NCBI GenBank assembly: GCA_002197995.1
Contig: NGZR01000005.1
Location: forward strand, 4,402,001-4,466,000
Direction: 5' to 3'
From: Gaeumannomyces sp. JS-464
Taxonomy: Eukaryota; Ascomycota; Sordariomycetes; Magnaporthales; Magnaporthaceae
Length of the DNA: 64,000 bases
The notes below the pieces were generated by a model. The model saw only the letters and a list, made by a program, of their open reading frames with translations. It ran no database searches and was not told the origin of the DNA. The position numbers and the translations under genes were made by a program. Positions 11,640 through 25,203 of this stretch are shown piece after piece. Within the stretch, counting starts at the first letter, position 1. Each line of letters begins with the position of its first letter.

Positions 11640-14600
11640 CTTTTCGGAACCGGAAAGTTAACGAGTTTTAGTAAAAGACAAAGGAATAATTTAAATTCGG
11701 ATAATAACTTATCGACCCGAACTTTAAAACGCTAACTAATTGGTAAACCCCGCAAAGATTTACAGTTACCCAAAAGCCGAACCGATATACGGCCGCCTTT
11801 CCCACTTATAACACACTTCGCTTTTAAAACGAGCTCCCCGCTGGTTAAACCCCCCGTTACGGCAAACGAGCAAATACGCGAGGAAATTAAAAGGATAATA
11901 GCCCCGATAAACCCCCCCCCCCCCCCCCCCCGCTTTCCCCCCTTTTCCGAACCGTTATTAATAATAAATAGCATTAGCCGTAAAACGCATTAAAAGGCTT
12001 AAAAAAACCCGCATAGTAATTTCGATATTATATTGGAATATAAAAAAGGGGAGCGGAAAAGGAAATATCCCGCTATTTAGCAAAAAAAAATACAATATAA
12101 TAGCTATATAAAAGCCGGAGTTAAACCGATATGAAAACCCAAAAAGATTAGCAAAATGCAAATACGAAGTGGTTTATTACTAAACCAATAACCGTTTAAA
12201 CGTAACATTATACGTTTATTAACGGTTAAACCCCGCATCGTGGAAAAGCCGAAGCGGATACGATTAGGTAATAGTAACATTGTAAACCCTATTAAAAAAA
12301 TCGATATTTATTCGATATATTCGCCGGATTTAAAAGCATTAGGAAAATGGCATACGTTATTAACAAAAATCGAAACGCAATTACCATAACATTACGCTGT
12401 ATTTATAAAGGATTTTAATATGTATTACCTTATATAGGACGTTTATAATAAACAAAACGAAAAAGCAAACGTATTACTATCGTTAGCGCACCGGTGGAAA
12501 CTCGAATTTGCAATACTTTACGAAAAGGTAATAAAAGAAAAATTTAGCAAACGAAAAAGCATAATCGATTATGCATAAATATCCAACGCGTTAGCCGTAA
12601 AATACGAAAGTAAAAACGACGAAATAAAAAAATCGGATTACCATTTTTAAATAATTTTAATTAATACCAAAGCGAAACCGCTTTGGTAAAAAACCGCGGA
12701 AAAATAGGTGTGGAAAAAAGTAAACACTAATATAAAAACGACTAAAAAAAAGCATTGCAATTGGCCATATAGCATATTAAAATTAAAAATATAAAAATAC
12801 CGGAAAATATTAACAACCAAATAAACGCACTAATAAACTAGCTAACTTTAATCGCTAACAAGTTAATACCGAAAAGGAAATTATTAACCAACTTTAAGTT
12901 AGCACCGTATTAAAACTTAAAACTTATTAAATTCGCCAAAAAAACGAGGAGGTGCCGGCGCGTATATACGAAGCTAAAAATATAAAATAACCATAACGAA
13001 TTAAAAGCAGCGAATAAAGCTTTTATAAAGGAAAAAAGGAAAGCGGCCAACGCGTATTAAAAAGAGTTTATTAAAAAGGCATTAAAAATAAAAAAGAAAA
13101 AAGCCACTTTTTAAAACGTAAAACGGTGGGCGAAACTACGCAGCTATAAAAGACGAAATCCAACCAAACTACCGGATTTGCACCGATTAAAAAACGGCAA
13201 TTAAAAACCAGCCAATACCTACGCAAATAAAGCAATAGCTTTAGCGGCCAAATTTTACCCCAGCCCGGAAACGGATTTAACCGATATTACAAATACCACG
13301 TTTAACAACGACACGTTCCACTACGCGTTTTTAATGAAATATATGGTAAACCCGAAAAATAGCGACGTATTAACGGCTTTAAAAAAAACGCAAAACTGGA
13401 AAACCCCGGAAACGAATAACTTATTAAACGAACTTTTAAAAGCATACGGCTAATTATATTGGAAAGTTATATTAAAATAGCTAACGCTAGCTTTAACCTT
13501 AAATATTTCCCGAAGCGCTTCCGAAACGCATTTATAATAATACTATTAAAGCTAAGCAAAAGTATAAAAGATAAAAAAATAGCGGGAGGATAAAAACCAA
13601 TCGCACTTTTTTCGTTTATTTTTAAAGTTATAAAGGTTAAATAGGAAAACGGATCGCTAACGAAGCGAAAAAAAAAGGACTTTTACTGAAAAGATAAATG
13701 GGCAAAAAAAAAAACGTAACACCAAACTCGCTATTAAACAAGTAATAGATATAGTAATAACAGCGTAAAATTACGGCGCTATAACTTCGCTATTGCAATT
13801 TAACCTATTAAAAGCATTTAATAATATTAACTATACTAAATTGCTTAACATAATGCGAAAGCAAAAATTTCTACCAAAAATAGTTAAATGGATTAAAAGC
13901 TAGCTTATAAATAAAACGGCTCGGCTTTAATTCGACGGAAATACGTTAACGCTAATACCAATAATTGCAAAAATCCCGTAAAAATTACCACTATTACTTA
14001 TACTATTTATCCTTTATATCGCGTTACTATACGACAAACTGGAAAAAATCCTAAAAATAACAATGGTTAATTTCGCCGATAATATTAACCTTTTAGTAAT
14101 AGGGGGCATTATAGCGAAAACGGCATAATTATTGGAAAAAGCTTAAAACGTATGCTAAACGTGGGCAAAAATAACAAAAATAACATTTAACGCATTAAAA
14201 ACCGAGCTATTGCATTTTATTAAAGCCTTAAACCAAACCCGGGTCCGTACCGAAACTACCCACGTATAACCATCGCTAACGGTGAAATTCCTTAAAATTT
14301 AGCTAAATTACAAATTAAATTTTAAAACTTATACCAAATAAACGAAAGGCAAATAGGAAAAATAATAACTAGCGATAATAAAACTCGCAACGGTAACGTA
14401 GGAAAGCAACTTTGCCAAAGCGAAACAATTATACGCAATAGTATGCAAAAGCGCGATAGCGTATAAAGCCGCAATATACCACTTTTTAACCGAACCACGG
14501 AGGCGGCTTTAAAACGCAGCTAAAAAGTTAGCGAAGGAATAGCGAATATGCTTTAAAATGGTAGCCGAAATATATAAAACGACGTTATTAGCCTACTTAA

Positions 14601-15460
14601 AAATAAAAACCTACGTGCCACCTTTAAATTTATACTTAAACAAAAAGGTAATTAATATAAAAAATAAATGGCTGGAAATTGGAATAATATAACGAATTAA
14701 TAAAGCGATAGCGAAAGTAGCGGGTTAATTTAAAAGGTTAAAATACCGGGAACGGAATAAAAAACCATATTTTTAAAGCGGTTAAGCAAAAAGGGGATAA
14801 GCGAAACGTTAAAACCGATTTAAAATAACCCCGAAACCGAAACGCAAACCAATCCCCCGCGGAAACGAAAAAAAATCCAAACATAAATACGCAAAACGCT
14901 AAAACTTTAACGTAATAATAAAGTAAAAGTTAAAAATTGCTAACTTAACGAAAGCGGTAAAAAAAGCGAACCGGTATAAAATTGCGTACTTAGCGAATAA
15001 CCCCCTATTTACGAAAAAAATAGTCGAATATTACGAAAAAATGCCAAAAGCATATAATTTAATAGCAATTTAAGTTAAAACGGAAAAGCTAAATTTAAAT
15101 GCTTTTTTATTTAGTAAAAACGTGCTTAATGCGGGAACGCCGCTATGCAAATGCGGTAACGAATAAAAGGAAATAACATAACACGTATTAACCTAATGCA
15201 CCTATTGGGATAAATAGCGGGATAGCACCGGGATAGCATAAGCGAATAGCTAAAAAACATACTTCGAGCTATAAAAAATAAAAAACATACCATTTAAAAA
15301 AATAACACGTATAATGTTTAAAATTAAAAAACTAATAAATTTTAAAGCAGCGAAAAAGGTAAAAAAAACACGCAAAAAAAAAGGAAAAAAAAACGCTATT
15401 AAGCTAGAAAAAAACCGAATTATAACTATAAAACGCTAAACGAAAATGCCCTATTAAAAA
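11640..15460 (+). pseudogene. LINE copy A ORF2 (endonuclease + reverse transcriptase)
   Basis: Reading through stops, an endonuclease-like region lies at about 11950-12640, with NFDIILEYKKRGAEKEI near 12015-12065. The RT begins with PIALFSFIFKVI near 13595-13630. It continues through the LLKAFNNINYTKLLNIM segment (about 13806-13860). The catalytic box is at 14072-14083 and now reads FADN instead of FADD. A Cys/His motif (LCKCGNE near 15135-15160) sits near the C terminus, as is usual in Tad and related LINEs. The minus-strand copy at 29320-37905 has FAND at the same place, so the two copies lost different catalytic aspartates. A run of 20 C at 11912-11931 is specific to this copy. Confidence 0.75.
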
Positions 15461-15982
15461 ACGAAAGGAAGGAAAAGTGGACCAACGTTAATACCTTATA
15501 TGCGAGCCGCAACCGGAAAGGAATTAACTAAGCTAATTATTTCCATTTTTACCCATTTCCTTTAACATTTCGTTAATAATATCCTTTTAACACTTAGCTA
15601 AAATCCGACCGAAAGTAAAATTAAAAGGATTTTGCACGAAAAACATTTAGCAAATATAAAAAGGTTAATAAATTAAAGGAAAATAGCGATATAAAAGGAA
15701 ATATCGACAAACCCGTATTTTAGCCCGCTTTAAAACTAACGCCTTTATTCGAATGCGGTTAAACAAATCCCACGCATTAATAATTTTAAAAGCCCAACTC
15801 GATATAACTTACATTAAAAGCACTATATTGCCGAAAAGGGAGCGAACGAAACCTAAACCACCAAATGCAGTTATAATAGCAAAAGCGCTCCCTAAGCTGG
15901 AAAAGAACAAGCGCGAAAACCTAGTACCAAAAGGAACGCCAAACCGCTTTCCGATATCTTTCGCAAATCGAACGTAACCGGC

Positions 15983-15987
15983 GATAA
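15983..15987. repeat. Copia target site duplication, left (GATAA)
   Basis: GATAA lies directly before the 5' LTR. The right-hand counterpart is AATAG at 23465-23469. Both derive from GATAG by one G-to-A change each. Confidence 0.8.
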
Positions 15988-16221
15988 TGTTAATCCACGT
16001 AATTTAGCGCGTGCATTTAGAAAAGGCCGCTTCGTAAAACCGCAAGCCCACTAGCCGTGCGCTTCCACGAGCTTACAAAAAGGGATTTTACGATCCTTTT
16101 CCTATATTTAAATTCCTTCCGAAAACATGCATTACTACAAGCACCAGTTCCAAATTTATAAATCTTTGTTTTTTCCTTTTAGGAGATTTTCGTGCTTATA
16201 AAAGTACCACTTTTATTAACA
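15988..16221 (+). repeat. Copia 5' LTR
   Basis: This 234-bp LTR is bounded by TGTTA and TAACA. It aligns along its whole length with 23236-23464, with most differences being C/T or G/A transitions plus short indels. A segment with TATAAAAGTA near its right end (about 16196-16205) could be the promoter TATA box. The following bases (CTAATTAGTATTGC) are where the primer binding site should be. No tRNA could be assigned. Confidence 0.9.
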
Positions 16222-18599
16222 CTAATTAGTATTGCTCGAAAAGCAACACAAATAAGCAAAGTAAAGGGTTTAACCGTTCGATACCTTTTTTTAAAGCGAT
16301 TGGGTTAAACGGAAAAGCTTAAAAGCAAAGGAATTGTATTCCACTGCTCGGTAGCGCGTTACACACGAGTTAATCGAATAACAAAAGCACCTTCCTAAAA
16401 CAGGCGATTAAACCTTTATTTATAAAATTTAAACAACTGTAAAAAGGGCGTTACGTAATCCCCTTAAACACCTTCCTAAAGCAAACGATTGGACTTTTAA
16501 ATCGATCACTTAAACGATATTGCTCGTTAACCCCCACTAACAATATGTCCGACACTTCGGAACAATAAGCGAAGGAGCTTAGCGATAAGCAACGTATAAT
16601 TACAAAAAGTACGCTTTTAGCATACGAACTCCCTAAGTTTTTAGCATAAAACATTAACATCCCCTTTTTAATAAGCCCTTCCTACAGCTTCGGAGGATTA
16701 CCTAACGAAGTTTCCATTGTTCGCCGGAACGCATGGATGTTTAAAACACTGCTTTTATACGGAAACACGCATAGCAATAACCTTTTAAGCGACGTATTTA
16801 AAAATTACGAAAGGTAAGAAGCAACGCATTTCGAAAACCTCGATTAGCGAATCGCTTAAGTTTTCCGCAAGCACTTAAAAGATTATAGGATCCCAATCCC
16901 CGGCCCGCCAAAAGGGAAGCTTAACGAAAGACTTATGCAAGTTATACGATGGGAATTAATCCTTAAAATAACCCTATTAACTGGATTACAGCCTTTTCCA
17001 TTTTAAAATCGCACGAGTTCCAAACCAAATAGTTACCTAATCGACGCCCCGGATGCCTAAAAAACATACCGCGTTTTTCTCCCAAATAAAACCATAGCTA
17101 AACAGGAAAATAGCCGAAATGAAATCTAAGGATTATTAAATCGGCAAACCAAAAATTTGCCATTTTCCCGAAAATACTCTTTAATTTTATCTACGGATAC
17201 GATGCCTAATTTCCCTTTCCCAAAAACATTCGTACCAAAAAGCGCATCGATCCCCCAGCTATCCCTTTATTAAATCGACGGCTTTTACCATTTAGCTAAT
17301 CGGCAGTTCCTTAAGCACCCCCGGCCAATTAATTTCCAAATTCCAAAGCGCCCCCGATTAATTAATTTCCAACTTTACCGATCCTTAAACCCATTGTAAC
17401 ACCCGAATCCCACTTTAACCGCTATATGCAACAAAAGGATCGCGGAAAATCCATTCCACCGATCGAAAAAGCATAAACCGCAATAACGTCACGCTTTTAA
17501 TACGAAACCCCGGCACGTGCAAAATCCCGGTATAGGTAACTCCCTTTTAAAAAAGTGTTTAACGCCACCATCGATAAAAGCTTAATAAAAGCATTCCAAA
17601 GCGCTTAAAATAAAAAGTACAGCTATTCCGGTAATTCATACGATATTTTAAACGATAAGATTTTATTTTTCGCAATCACATGCGAAACCCTCGAAATACC
17701 ACTTCCACAGCTTTATGCGATTTTTCCTTTAGCATTTTAAAACAAAGCTAAGCAATAGTACACCCGATATATCGGCATTGGCCCTACCTTTCGAAAGATT
17801 TATATAATTTTTAAAAAGCATTTTAACACCGAGGTTAACCGATTACTATACTATACGGATTAAAGCTTAACTACTTTCCAAACAATCCGTTTAAAAATCG
17901 CTAACATAGGCAAATCCAACATGGAGGTTTTGCAAGCCCTTTTGAATAAATTATAAGCCTGCTAACGCGCTTTCGGCCCGTTTTACCAAAACGAAAACTA
18001 GCTTATTGCGAGCATTTTACGGGCAATTTAAAACGTACCGGAGCTTAAAACCGTTTTTATAAATCCCAGCCGGACTTTTAAAAGCTTATTTTCCTAATTA
18101 AAAAGCATTTTGCAAATGGAGGAAAACGCACGCACCTTTGGCACCCATTTTGTAAAACGGAAATTTAAAAATTACAAAAATCGCAAAAGGGATAATAAAA
18201 GTTAAAATCGAGCATATAAACCCAAATCCTTTTAATTAAGCCCCCGTCCACGTCCATATATACGCGGCTACTGGATTTGCAAAAGGCCGGATTGCAAATC
18301 GACACGCCACTTTTTTAAAAAATAACGACGATTTAAAAAGCAGTGGAAAGCACAAAGAAAAGCAAAAAATAAACCACGCAAAGGGTACACCTAATTCCTC
18401 GCATTAGTGGAGCCCGAAAGCACCGATAAAGAGGAATAGCCATCTTTTAATTTTAACGATTAAAAAACAAAGGAAAAGGAGGATTATAAAAGCAGCTACT
18501 TTATAACCTCCGCTACGGCCGCATACCTAATTAAAAAGGCTTTTACCTACCGCATTTATAAGCGCTAAAACTCGGGATTTAGCAAGCTTTATTCCTATA

Positions 18600-21500
18600 T
18601 TCCTACGGATTAGGTACTGGTTTAATATAAAATCCGAGGCATTAAGCAATAGTAAAAGATCTTTCCGGATACAAATGTAGCAATAACCTTTACGGCCGGA
18701 AAGGATTAAGTTTACGCATTTTAACGCTATAGGCTAAACCTCGTCGTTAATATAAACGGGTATAAAAAACGCGTAATTTTCGAATTAGGAAAAGCTGTTT
18801 CCAGCATTGGAAAAATCACTGTTCCGACCCCGATCGGCTAAATTACGTTTTTTGTAATTCCAACTTCGACCTTTTTTTTGCTATGCTTTGCAAATATGGA
18901 TGCATTGCACGTTTACTTGGATAACATACGCAACGAGCTTATAAAAAACGACGGTACGCGCGCGTTCCAATTATAAAAAGCACGGCCACTTTTGGTTTTT
19001 CCTTAACGACGTTACCCACGTTACGGCAGCAATTAGCTTTATAACGGAAACAAAAATCGCGAAAGCAATCTTTTTTACGAAAGCTAAGCTAAAGCGCGTG
19101 CATAAGCGCTTTAGGCACCCATTTGTTAATAAACTTTAGAACGTTTTAAAACGTGCAAAGCATAAAGCTAATCGCAACGCTTTCGCAATAATTAATCGAA
19201 TGTGCCATTTTTGTTAAAAAAAGGGTTTTACATTACAACGCTTTCGATTTAAACTTTAAAACGATATCGATTTTAACTACGAGATAATTATAAACGTGTT
19301 TTACGTTAATTATAAGCCAATCCTTTACGTAATCGATACGAACATAGCTTTTAATATTATAGCGCTTTTTAAAAACATATCGGCAAAAGAAACGTGGGAA
19401 GCCCTTAAACGGTGTTGGATTAACGTTATTTTAAAGCCTTTTAACGTAATTTTTTACGATGCGGTACTAACTTCGCCGCGAGCGAATTTTAAGCGGAAGC
19501 AAAGCTTTTTAGGATTATTTATAGGCAGGTCCCAATCGAAACGCATTAGTTAATCGGTAAAATTAAAAGATATTACGCCTTTTTACGCCGGGCTTTTAAT
19601 ATTATCTAACAAAAGTGCCTAACTATGCACCTCGAATTAATGCTTCAAAAAGCATAAAAGCCGTAAACGATACGGCCGGCCCCGACGGACTTGTTTTTAC
19701 ATTGCTCGTTTTTAAAGCAATACTTCGAATTAATAACGAATCGCCACTTTTACAAACCCAGGTATAAAAAGCCGCTGCAATTAGGAAAGCTATGGCAAAA
19801 ATCCGGATTTTACACGATAAGCGACGTATGTAAAAAGCACTGGCTGCACGTAACGAACTAAACATAAAACGCGTGTTTCCGAGCTTTTTAACTTTGGGAA
19901 GCGAGGTTTTAGTATTCCGGGAAAAGGACGAATGGTAAGGCCCGTACAAGGTTTTATCCATAATAAACACGTTAATTACGGTGGAAACGGTTAACGGCAA
20001 CGCGACTTTTAAAAACACGGTGGTTAAGCTTTACCATAAAGCAAAAAACTTATCGTGCAAAAATCCGAAAAGCAGTTAGCACCCTTCGATACCCCGAGCT
20101 TAAACAGCCAAAACGCTAAAAGAGGCCCCCGAAAAAAAAGGCGATAAAAAGCAAAACAAAAAGCTCCAAAATTAAACAACCACTTTACTTAAAATTACGG
20201 TACTACCCAAAACCCTTAACAAACGAAGCCTTCGGCAAATGCACACGACGTTCCTAACGCTAAAAAGCACTAATTTTACCAATTAGCGATCCGACTTAAG
20301 CAAAAAGGCAAAATCACAGCTCCCGGTTTACCATTCGAATAGTTAACCTAATAAAAACTGGAAGCATTTATCGGCGCTAAAGTAATTAAGCCGATTACCG
20401 GAAAAACCCTTAACGAAGCCACGATTTTTGGATTACGAATTGTAAACGAGGTAAAAGGCAAACCTTAAACCCTTTTAAAAAATCGAAACTCGTGGCCATA
20501 AAATATAACGACGAAGAAAAACATAACATTTTTACGCAATTTCCTACGATTATAAAATGCAATTAACGATTAATCCTAACGATCGCGCTATCGCTTACAC
20601 TTATAAAATTTAATTTAATAATTCGAAATATTAGCTAAGCGTATACCCAGTCGAAATTAAAGCTACAAAAAAACGTTTACTTGCGTTTATTTAAGGAGTT
20701 ATTAATATGGTTTAAATTAGGCACTTTACTTAAAGTAATTAAGCTTTTTAAAATCGCGGAATTAGGCTTACATTAGTTCGTTACTTATTAAAAGCATTAC
20801 AAAAAGCGCTTAAATTGCAAACGTCGAGCTACGATTTTTGTTTGCTTATTTTAAAAAGCGATAAAGCATTGGGATCGTAGGCATGCAAATAAACGATACT
20901 TTAAACTTAAAAATCCGGACTTTTTAAAAAAAAAAAATTTGCGTTTAAAAAAGCAAGTTTTTATGCGAAACCGAAATCGACTTTAAGCCGGGAAACGAGG
21001 CAAACTTTAACGGATGCAAAATTTTAATAGGAAATAATAGCTCGAAATTCGACAAAAAAATTAGGGCGAAAAACTTAAACTAATAAAAACCGATTTAAAA
21101 AGCTTAAATTATAAATATGTCGTTTAAAAAGCTAAGCGCATATATTAGTTCCGTGTGCTAACCGGAAGCTGCATTCGACTATTTCGTAACGGCGCAAATT
21201 AAAAAACCGGAATAAAAAAACGCAACCAAATTAAATAAAAAAATTAAATGGCAAATCGATAACGCATAAAAAGGATAAAATACGTTTTATTAGATTTGCA
21301 AAAGGCTAACCTTTACGTTTTCGTAAATGGATTATTCGCGAACAATTTGGATTTAAATTTACAAATCGGATTTGTAATTATATTAAGTAACGAAAAATCC
21401 GACGATTAAAAAACCAGCTTTTAGCTAATCGAAACATTTTGCATTGGATATTAGTTAAATGCAAAAGGGTTACGAAAAGCGTTTTCGCAAGTGAAATTTA

Positions 21501-21950
21501 CGGAATAGTTAGCGGGTTTAATGCAGCTTACGTTTTTAATTTAGCGTTTGTAACGATTTTTAAAAAGCTAAATTAAAAGCCTCGAAGCTAATAATTTGCA
21601 CCGATAGCTTTTCGCTATATTAATGCCTCGTATAGTTGGGCATAATAGCGGAAAAAAGGCTTATAATCGATATTATAGCATTTAAAAAATCCTACGAAAA
21701 GCGCGAAATCGACGAATCCGCTAAATCGCAAAATCAAATAATCCGGCAAACGCGATAATTAAGGATTAGCTAAATAAAGCTTTGGAAAATTTGGTTATAA
21801 GCAATACGACAACGGTACGAATCGAAAGTTAGGTAAAACGCGAAAAACAATAAAAAAAAGCGAGGGAAAGCAGTTAAAATCGATTTATTATAACCTAAAA
21901 ATGGCTAACAATGTAATTAAAAAAACGAAATTACCAAAACGCTAAAACAA
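18600..21950 (+). pseudogene. Copia pol polyprotein remnant
   Basis: Read through stops on the plus strand, the order is as follows. A GAG-pre-integrase region (KITVPTPIG near 18810-18840, FANMDALHVYLDNI near 18890-18930) is followed by the zinc region and integrase (RVHKRFRHPFVNKL near 19096-19136, an ETH/IGK end near 19535). Next comes a spacer with VFREKDEW near 19910-19935. The RT then reads YDDEEKHN near 20505-20530, VYPVEIKATKKRLLAF near 20640-20690, an SSYDFCLLILKSDKALG segment near 20823-20880, and QIND in place of the expected Q-x-D-D box at about 20886-20900. All of these are standard copia pol landmarks. A copia RNase H presumably follows but is not clearly readable. Confidence 0.75.
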
Positions 21951-23235
21951 CCGAAAACGATCCTACGAACGACCATTTTAAGCTTTAGGAAAGATTTACC
22001 ATTGCCGGACATATTACCAGCTTATTTGTTAATATTACTAGCATTTTTATCCTTTTTTCCCTTTTCGGCCATTTTTTCGTCCTTATCCTCGTTATCGTTA
22101 GGAGCTCTAAATAAGCTATCCCTGCTTTTAAAAACGCCGCATAACATACGCTAAACGGCAGCGCGGCCCGCCGCTTTCCGCTTAGCAGCACTTATTTTAA
22201 TAAAATTAGCGTTAACTTTACCGGCCTATTCCTCCTTTTAAAAAAATTATGCATTTGTAGTAGTGCGCCATTTCGCGAAATTTTAAAAATAGCGAAAGCA
22301 CGGTTAGCAAAGCATTAAAGCATTAAAACAAAAGATTAGCCATTATACCTTATTAATAATAGTTTCGCGGAAGTATTTAGTTATAAACTTTTGGTTAAAG
22401 CTATTGCGATTTTAGGACTACCAATCGTTAGCGCAAAAATTAGCAAACCAAGGCTTAAAAATTACTTACACCGGCTAGTACGAATAACCAAAAGCATAAA
22501 ACAGCAACGGTTGCCGGCCGGCTCGGTATTAAAGCACTAATTTTATTAAACTTGCCGGCCAAAAGAAAATTAAAGCAATTTAAGCATAAAAACGATCTTT
22601 GTTTGCCTTTTGCAAAGCGCGGGCGAGCAGAGATTTGCCTTTTCCCTTTTTGGCACGAGTTTTTTTAACGCCACTGTTTAACCGTTTTAACGCCAATTTA
22701 ACCTTTTTTAACGGATTTGCCTTTGCCAGCTCTTTTAAAGCGAATGGATACTATCGCGGTAATTAGTCGAACAGAAAAAGTAAAGCAAAAATCGGCAGGC
22801 AAGCAGGTAAGTAGCAGGGATATCGATATTTGTAGTTGTAAAATTAAATTCCAAATTACAACGATTAAAGCCTACGGCTTTTAAAATATCCCAGGCCTTT
22901 TAAGTTATACTTCCGATTTGCTTTTTCCTATTATACCGATTACACGCACACGGCCCAATAAATCTTTATTAATTTATTTACTGCTATTATGCGCATTTAA
23001 TCCGGCATTACCTAATCCTACGAGCGTTTAACAAACATTGCCCTATTTTTATTGTTCCTATTTACAGTCCTTATTTACAATTTTTACCGATATTTAGCAC
23101 AGTCCTTTTGCCTTTTTTTCCTTTGTTTTTAAAGCAGGTTACTAAATCCGGATTCCTTTGTTATTAGTATTATAAAATCCCGGGATTTGGAAGGCGAGCA
23201 TTTACCGGTGCACGCGTTTAAAAAAGAATTGCTAG

Positions 23236-23464
23236 TGTTAATCCACGTGATTTAGCGCGTGCATTTAGGAAAGGCCGCCTTGTGGAGCCGCAAGCCCACT
23301 GGCCGTGCGCTACGAGCTTACAAAAGGGATTTTGCGATCCCCTTTTTTATTTAAATTCCTTTCGAAAACATGCATTACTACAAACACGAGTTTTAGATTT
23401 ATAAATCTTTGTTTTTTCCTTTTAAAAAATTTCCGTGCTTATAAAAGTACCACTTTTACTAACA
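23236..23464 (+). repeat. Copia 3' LTR
   Basis: This 229-bp LTR runs from TGTTA to TAACA. It is slightly less AT-rich than the 5' LTR and keeps more G and C at differing sites, for example in the first 100 bp, so the two LTRs were RIPed unequally. Confidence 0.9.
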
Positions 23465-23469
23465 AATAG
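23465..23469. repeat. Copia target site duplication, right (AATAG)
   Basis: This is the counterpart of GATAA at 15983-15987. LINE copy B, uninterrupted here, reads GATAACG across the same site, which confirms the insertion point. Confidence 0.8.
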
Positions 23470-25189
23470 CGTATTTTAAAATGGTATAACGAAATTAAAA
23501 AAAAGCATTAATAATAAAGCATATAATACCGAAATAGGACCGTTATAAACCTTAGCGGTATAAGCGACCTTCGTTAAAATATCCTCCAAATCGGTAACAA
23601 TTTTAAAAAAGGATTGGATATAGCGTTAATAAGCACGAAAAACGCCGTAAACCTAATCTTTAATGCTAACGAAAGGCTACCAAAACAAAACCGATAAATT
23701 AGCAATAAAAAAACGTAATAATAAAAAAGAGGAAAAAAATAATAAACTTAAACGTAAGCACCGCGCGAAAAGGCGCACCCCATATAAGTTAAAACGCGAA
23801 AAGCTAAAAATAAAAGTTAGCACGACCAAAACCGAGCAGGGAAAAAAACGAAGCAAATAAAAAATATATAGGCTTTATAATAGCATCCCCGAACGACGCG
23901 GCACTATTAATGCCGTTAGCGAAACGCTAAATACAATTAACACAAATTTTGCAAACAGGCTTAAAAAGTTAACAAAGCGGGATAAAAAGGGGAACGATAC
24001 GGGAAATATACACCATCGAGTCGTAAAAGATATAACCCGAAAAGATAGCGATCGCCGCTTTATACTCCTTTTAATAATATAAACGATAAAGCTAAAAGAA
24101 AAAAAAATTAGTAAAAAATAGGGAACGAAACGGTGCAAAACCGCACTTATAGCTTTAACGCGGGGGTTCGAAGCAACGCCGGCTTCGGAATTATCGTTAT
24201 CGTTAAAACTGGAAAATGGGTGCTCGTCGCGATCGCTACGAAAAGGAGTAAGCGCAAAGCCGCCACTACCACCGCTGCCGCTATAGCCGTCGCGCGTATT
24301 ACCGCGCGCGCCGCCGCGAGGAGAACGAGGAGTTTTATTTTTAAAAGCCATAATGCAAAAAAATAAAAGCCGGAAAGGGAACGAAGCGCGGGAAGGTAAA
24401 TGTAAAAGCGCGGGCGGGAAAATGCGCGAAAATTAAAAGCAAAAGTGGAAAAAAAGGATTAAAGGTTATAACAAAAAAATTAAAAAAGGGCGAAAAAAAA
24501 AGGGCAAAAACCATTAAAAGTAAAAAGGGGAAAAACGGTAAAAACCCGCATTTGGAAAAAAATAAAGGCATAACCGAAAAGCACGATATAAATAAAGTAA
24601 AAGCAATATAATTACGAAAACGGCGAACTAATAAAAAGATCGAATGCGCGTTATAAACGAGGAAATAATCCGCAATCGAAGCGTTACTTTCGGAAGCGAA
24701 TAACATAATTACGTCGAATTACCCGATATTAACCACGACCTTTAAACTTTACGGAGCAATTACGCGATTAAACACCGAAACGGAACCGAAAAACCTCGAA
24801 CGCGAATAACTAAACCGCCGTAACCAACCGAACTAATACCACTACTATTAACATTACTACAAAAAGAAAAAACCCGATACCGAAGCGCTATTTAAACGCA
24901 ATATGCATTTCTTATAATTTTTCCTTTACGTATTTTCCTATTATTACTATTAATTATAAGAACGCTTTCGCGATGGAACCTTTAAAAGTAGTCGCAAAAA
25001 TTAAGCAAACGGCACTATTATTTAACATAGCAAAAAACCGTATATAAAAAGCAAATATGGTTTTTATTTTTAAGCTACCGAGCCGGATGCGGTCCGCATT
25101 CGGAAACGAGTTTAAAGGTTTTTACATGTATATAAAACAGCAAAAGCACCGAGGTTTTTACAAATATAACGGCAGTATAACTAATAAAT

Positions 25190-25203
25190 AATTAAAACTA
25201 TGC
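25190..25203. repeat. Target site duplication, right copy (LINE copy A)
   Basis: This is an exact repeat of AATTAAAACTATGC from 10179-10192. Confidence 0.9.

Larger units (their letters stand above)
15988..23464 (+). mobile_element. Ty1/copia retrotransposon, complete, nested in LINE A
   Basis: The element has two LTRs in direct orientation (15988-16221 and 23236-23464). Both start TGTTA and end TAACA, and a 5-bp target duplication flanks the element. Internal plus-strand sequence, read through RIP stops, gives in order a GAG-pre-integrase region, integrase and a copia-type RT, which is the copia order (integrase before RT). It interrupts the 3' region of LINE A, so it is younger than that LINE. 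It is RIPed too, so RIP acted after this insertion. The total length is 7.5 kb, with a long region (16222-18200) in which no protein was recognised, presumably gag and the leader. Confidence 0.9.
10193..25189 (+). mobile_element. LINE copy A, near full length, with nested copia
   Basis: This is a Tad-like non-LTR retrotransposon on the plus strand, made of 10193-15987 and 23465-25189 (about 7.5 kb), with a copia element inserted between. ORF1 ends with CCHC zinc knuckles. ORF2 has an endonuclease, a reverse transcriptase and a C-terminal Cys/His motif. An unusually long 3' region of about 2.2 kb follows, ending in a TAA-rich tail. The 14-bp target duplications flank it exactly. Every coding frame is broken by C-to-T and G-to-A changes. 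Assignment to the Tad1 clade rests on its two-ORF layout and fungal context, and is an inference. Confidence 0.85.

Noticed and set aside
16222..18200. A separate element inside the copia internal region
   Set aside because: No duplications or termini were found. It is most simply the copia leader and gag, too RIPed to read.
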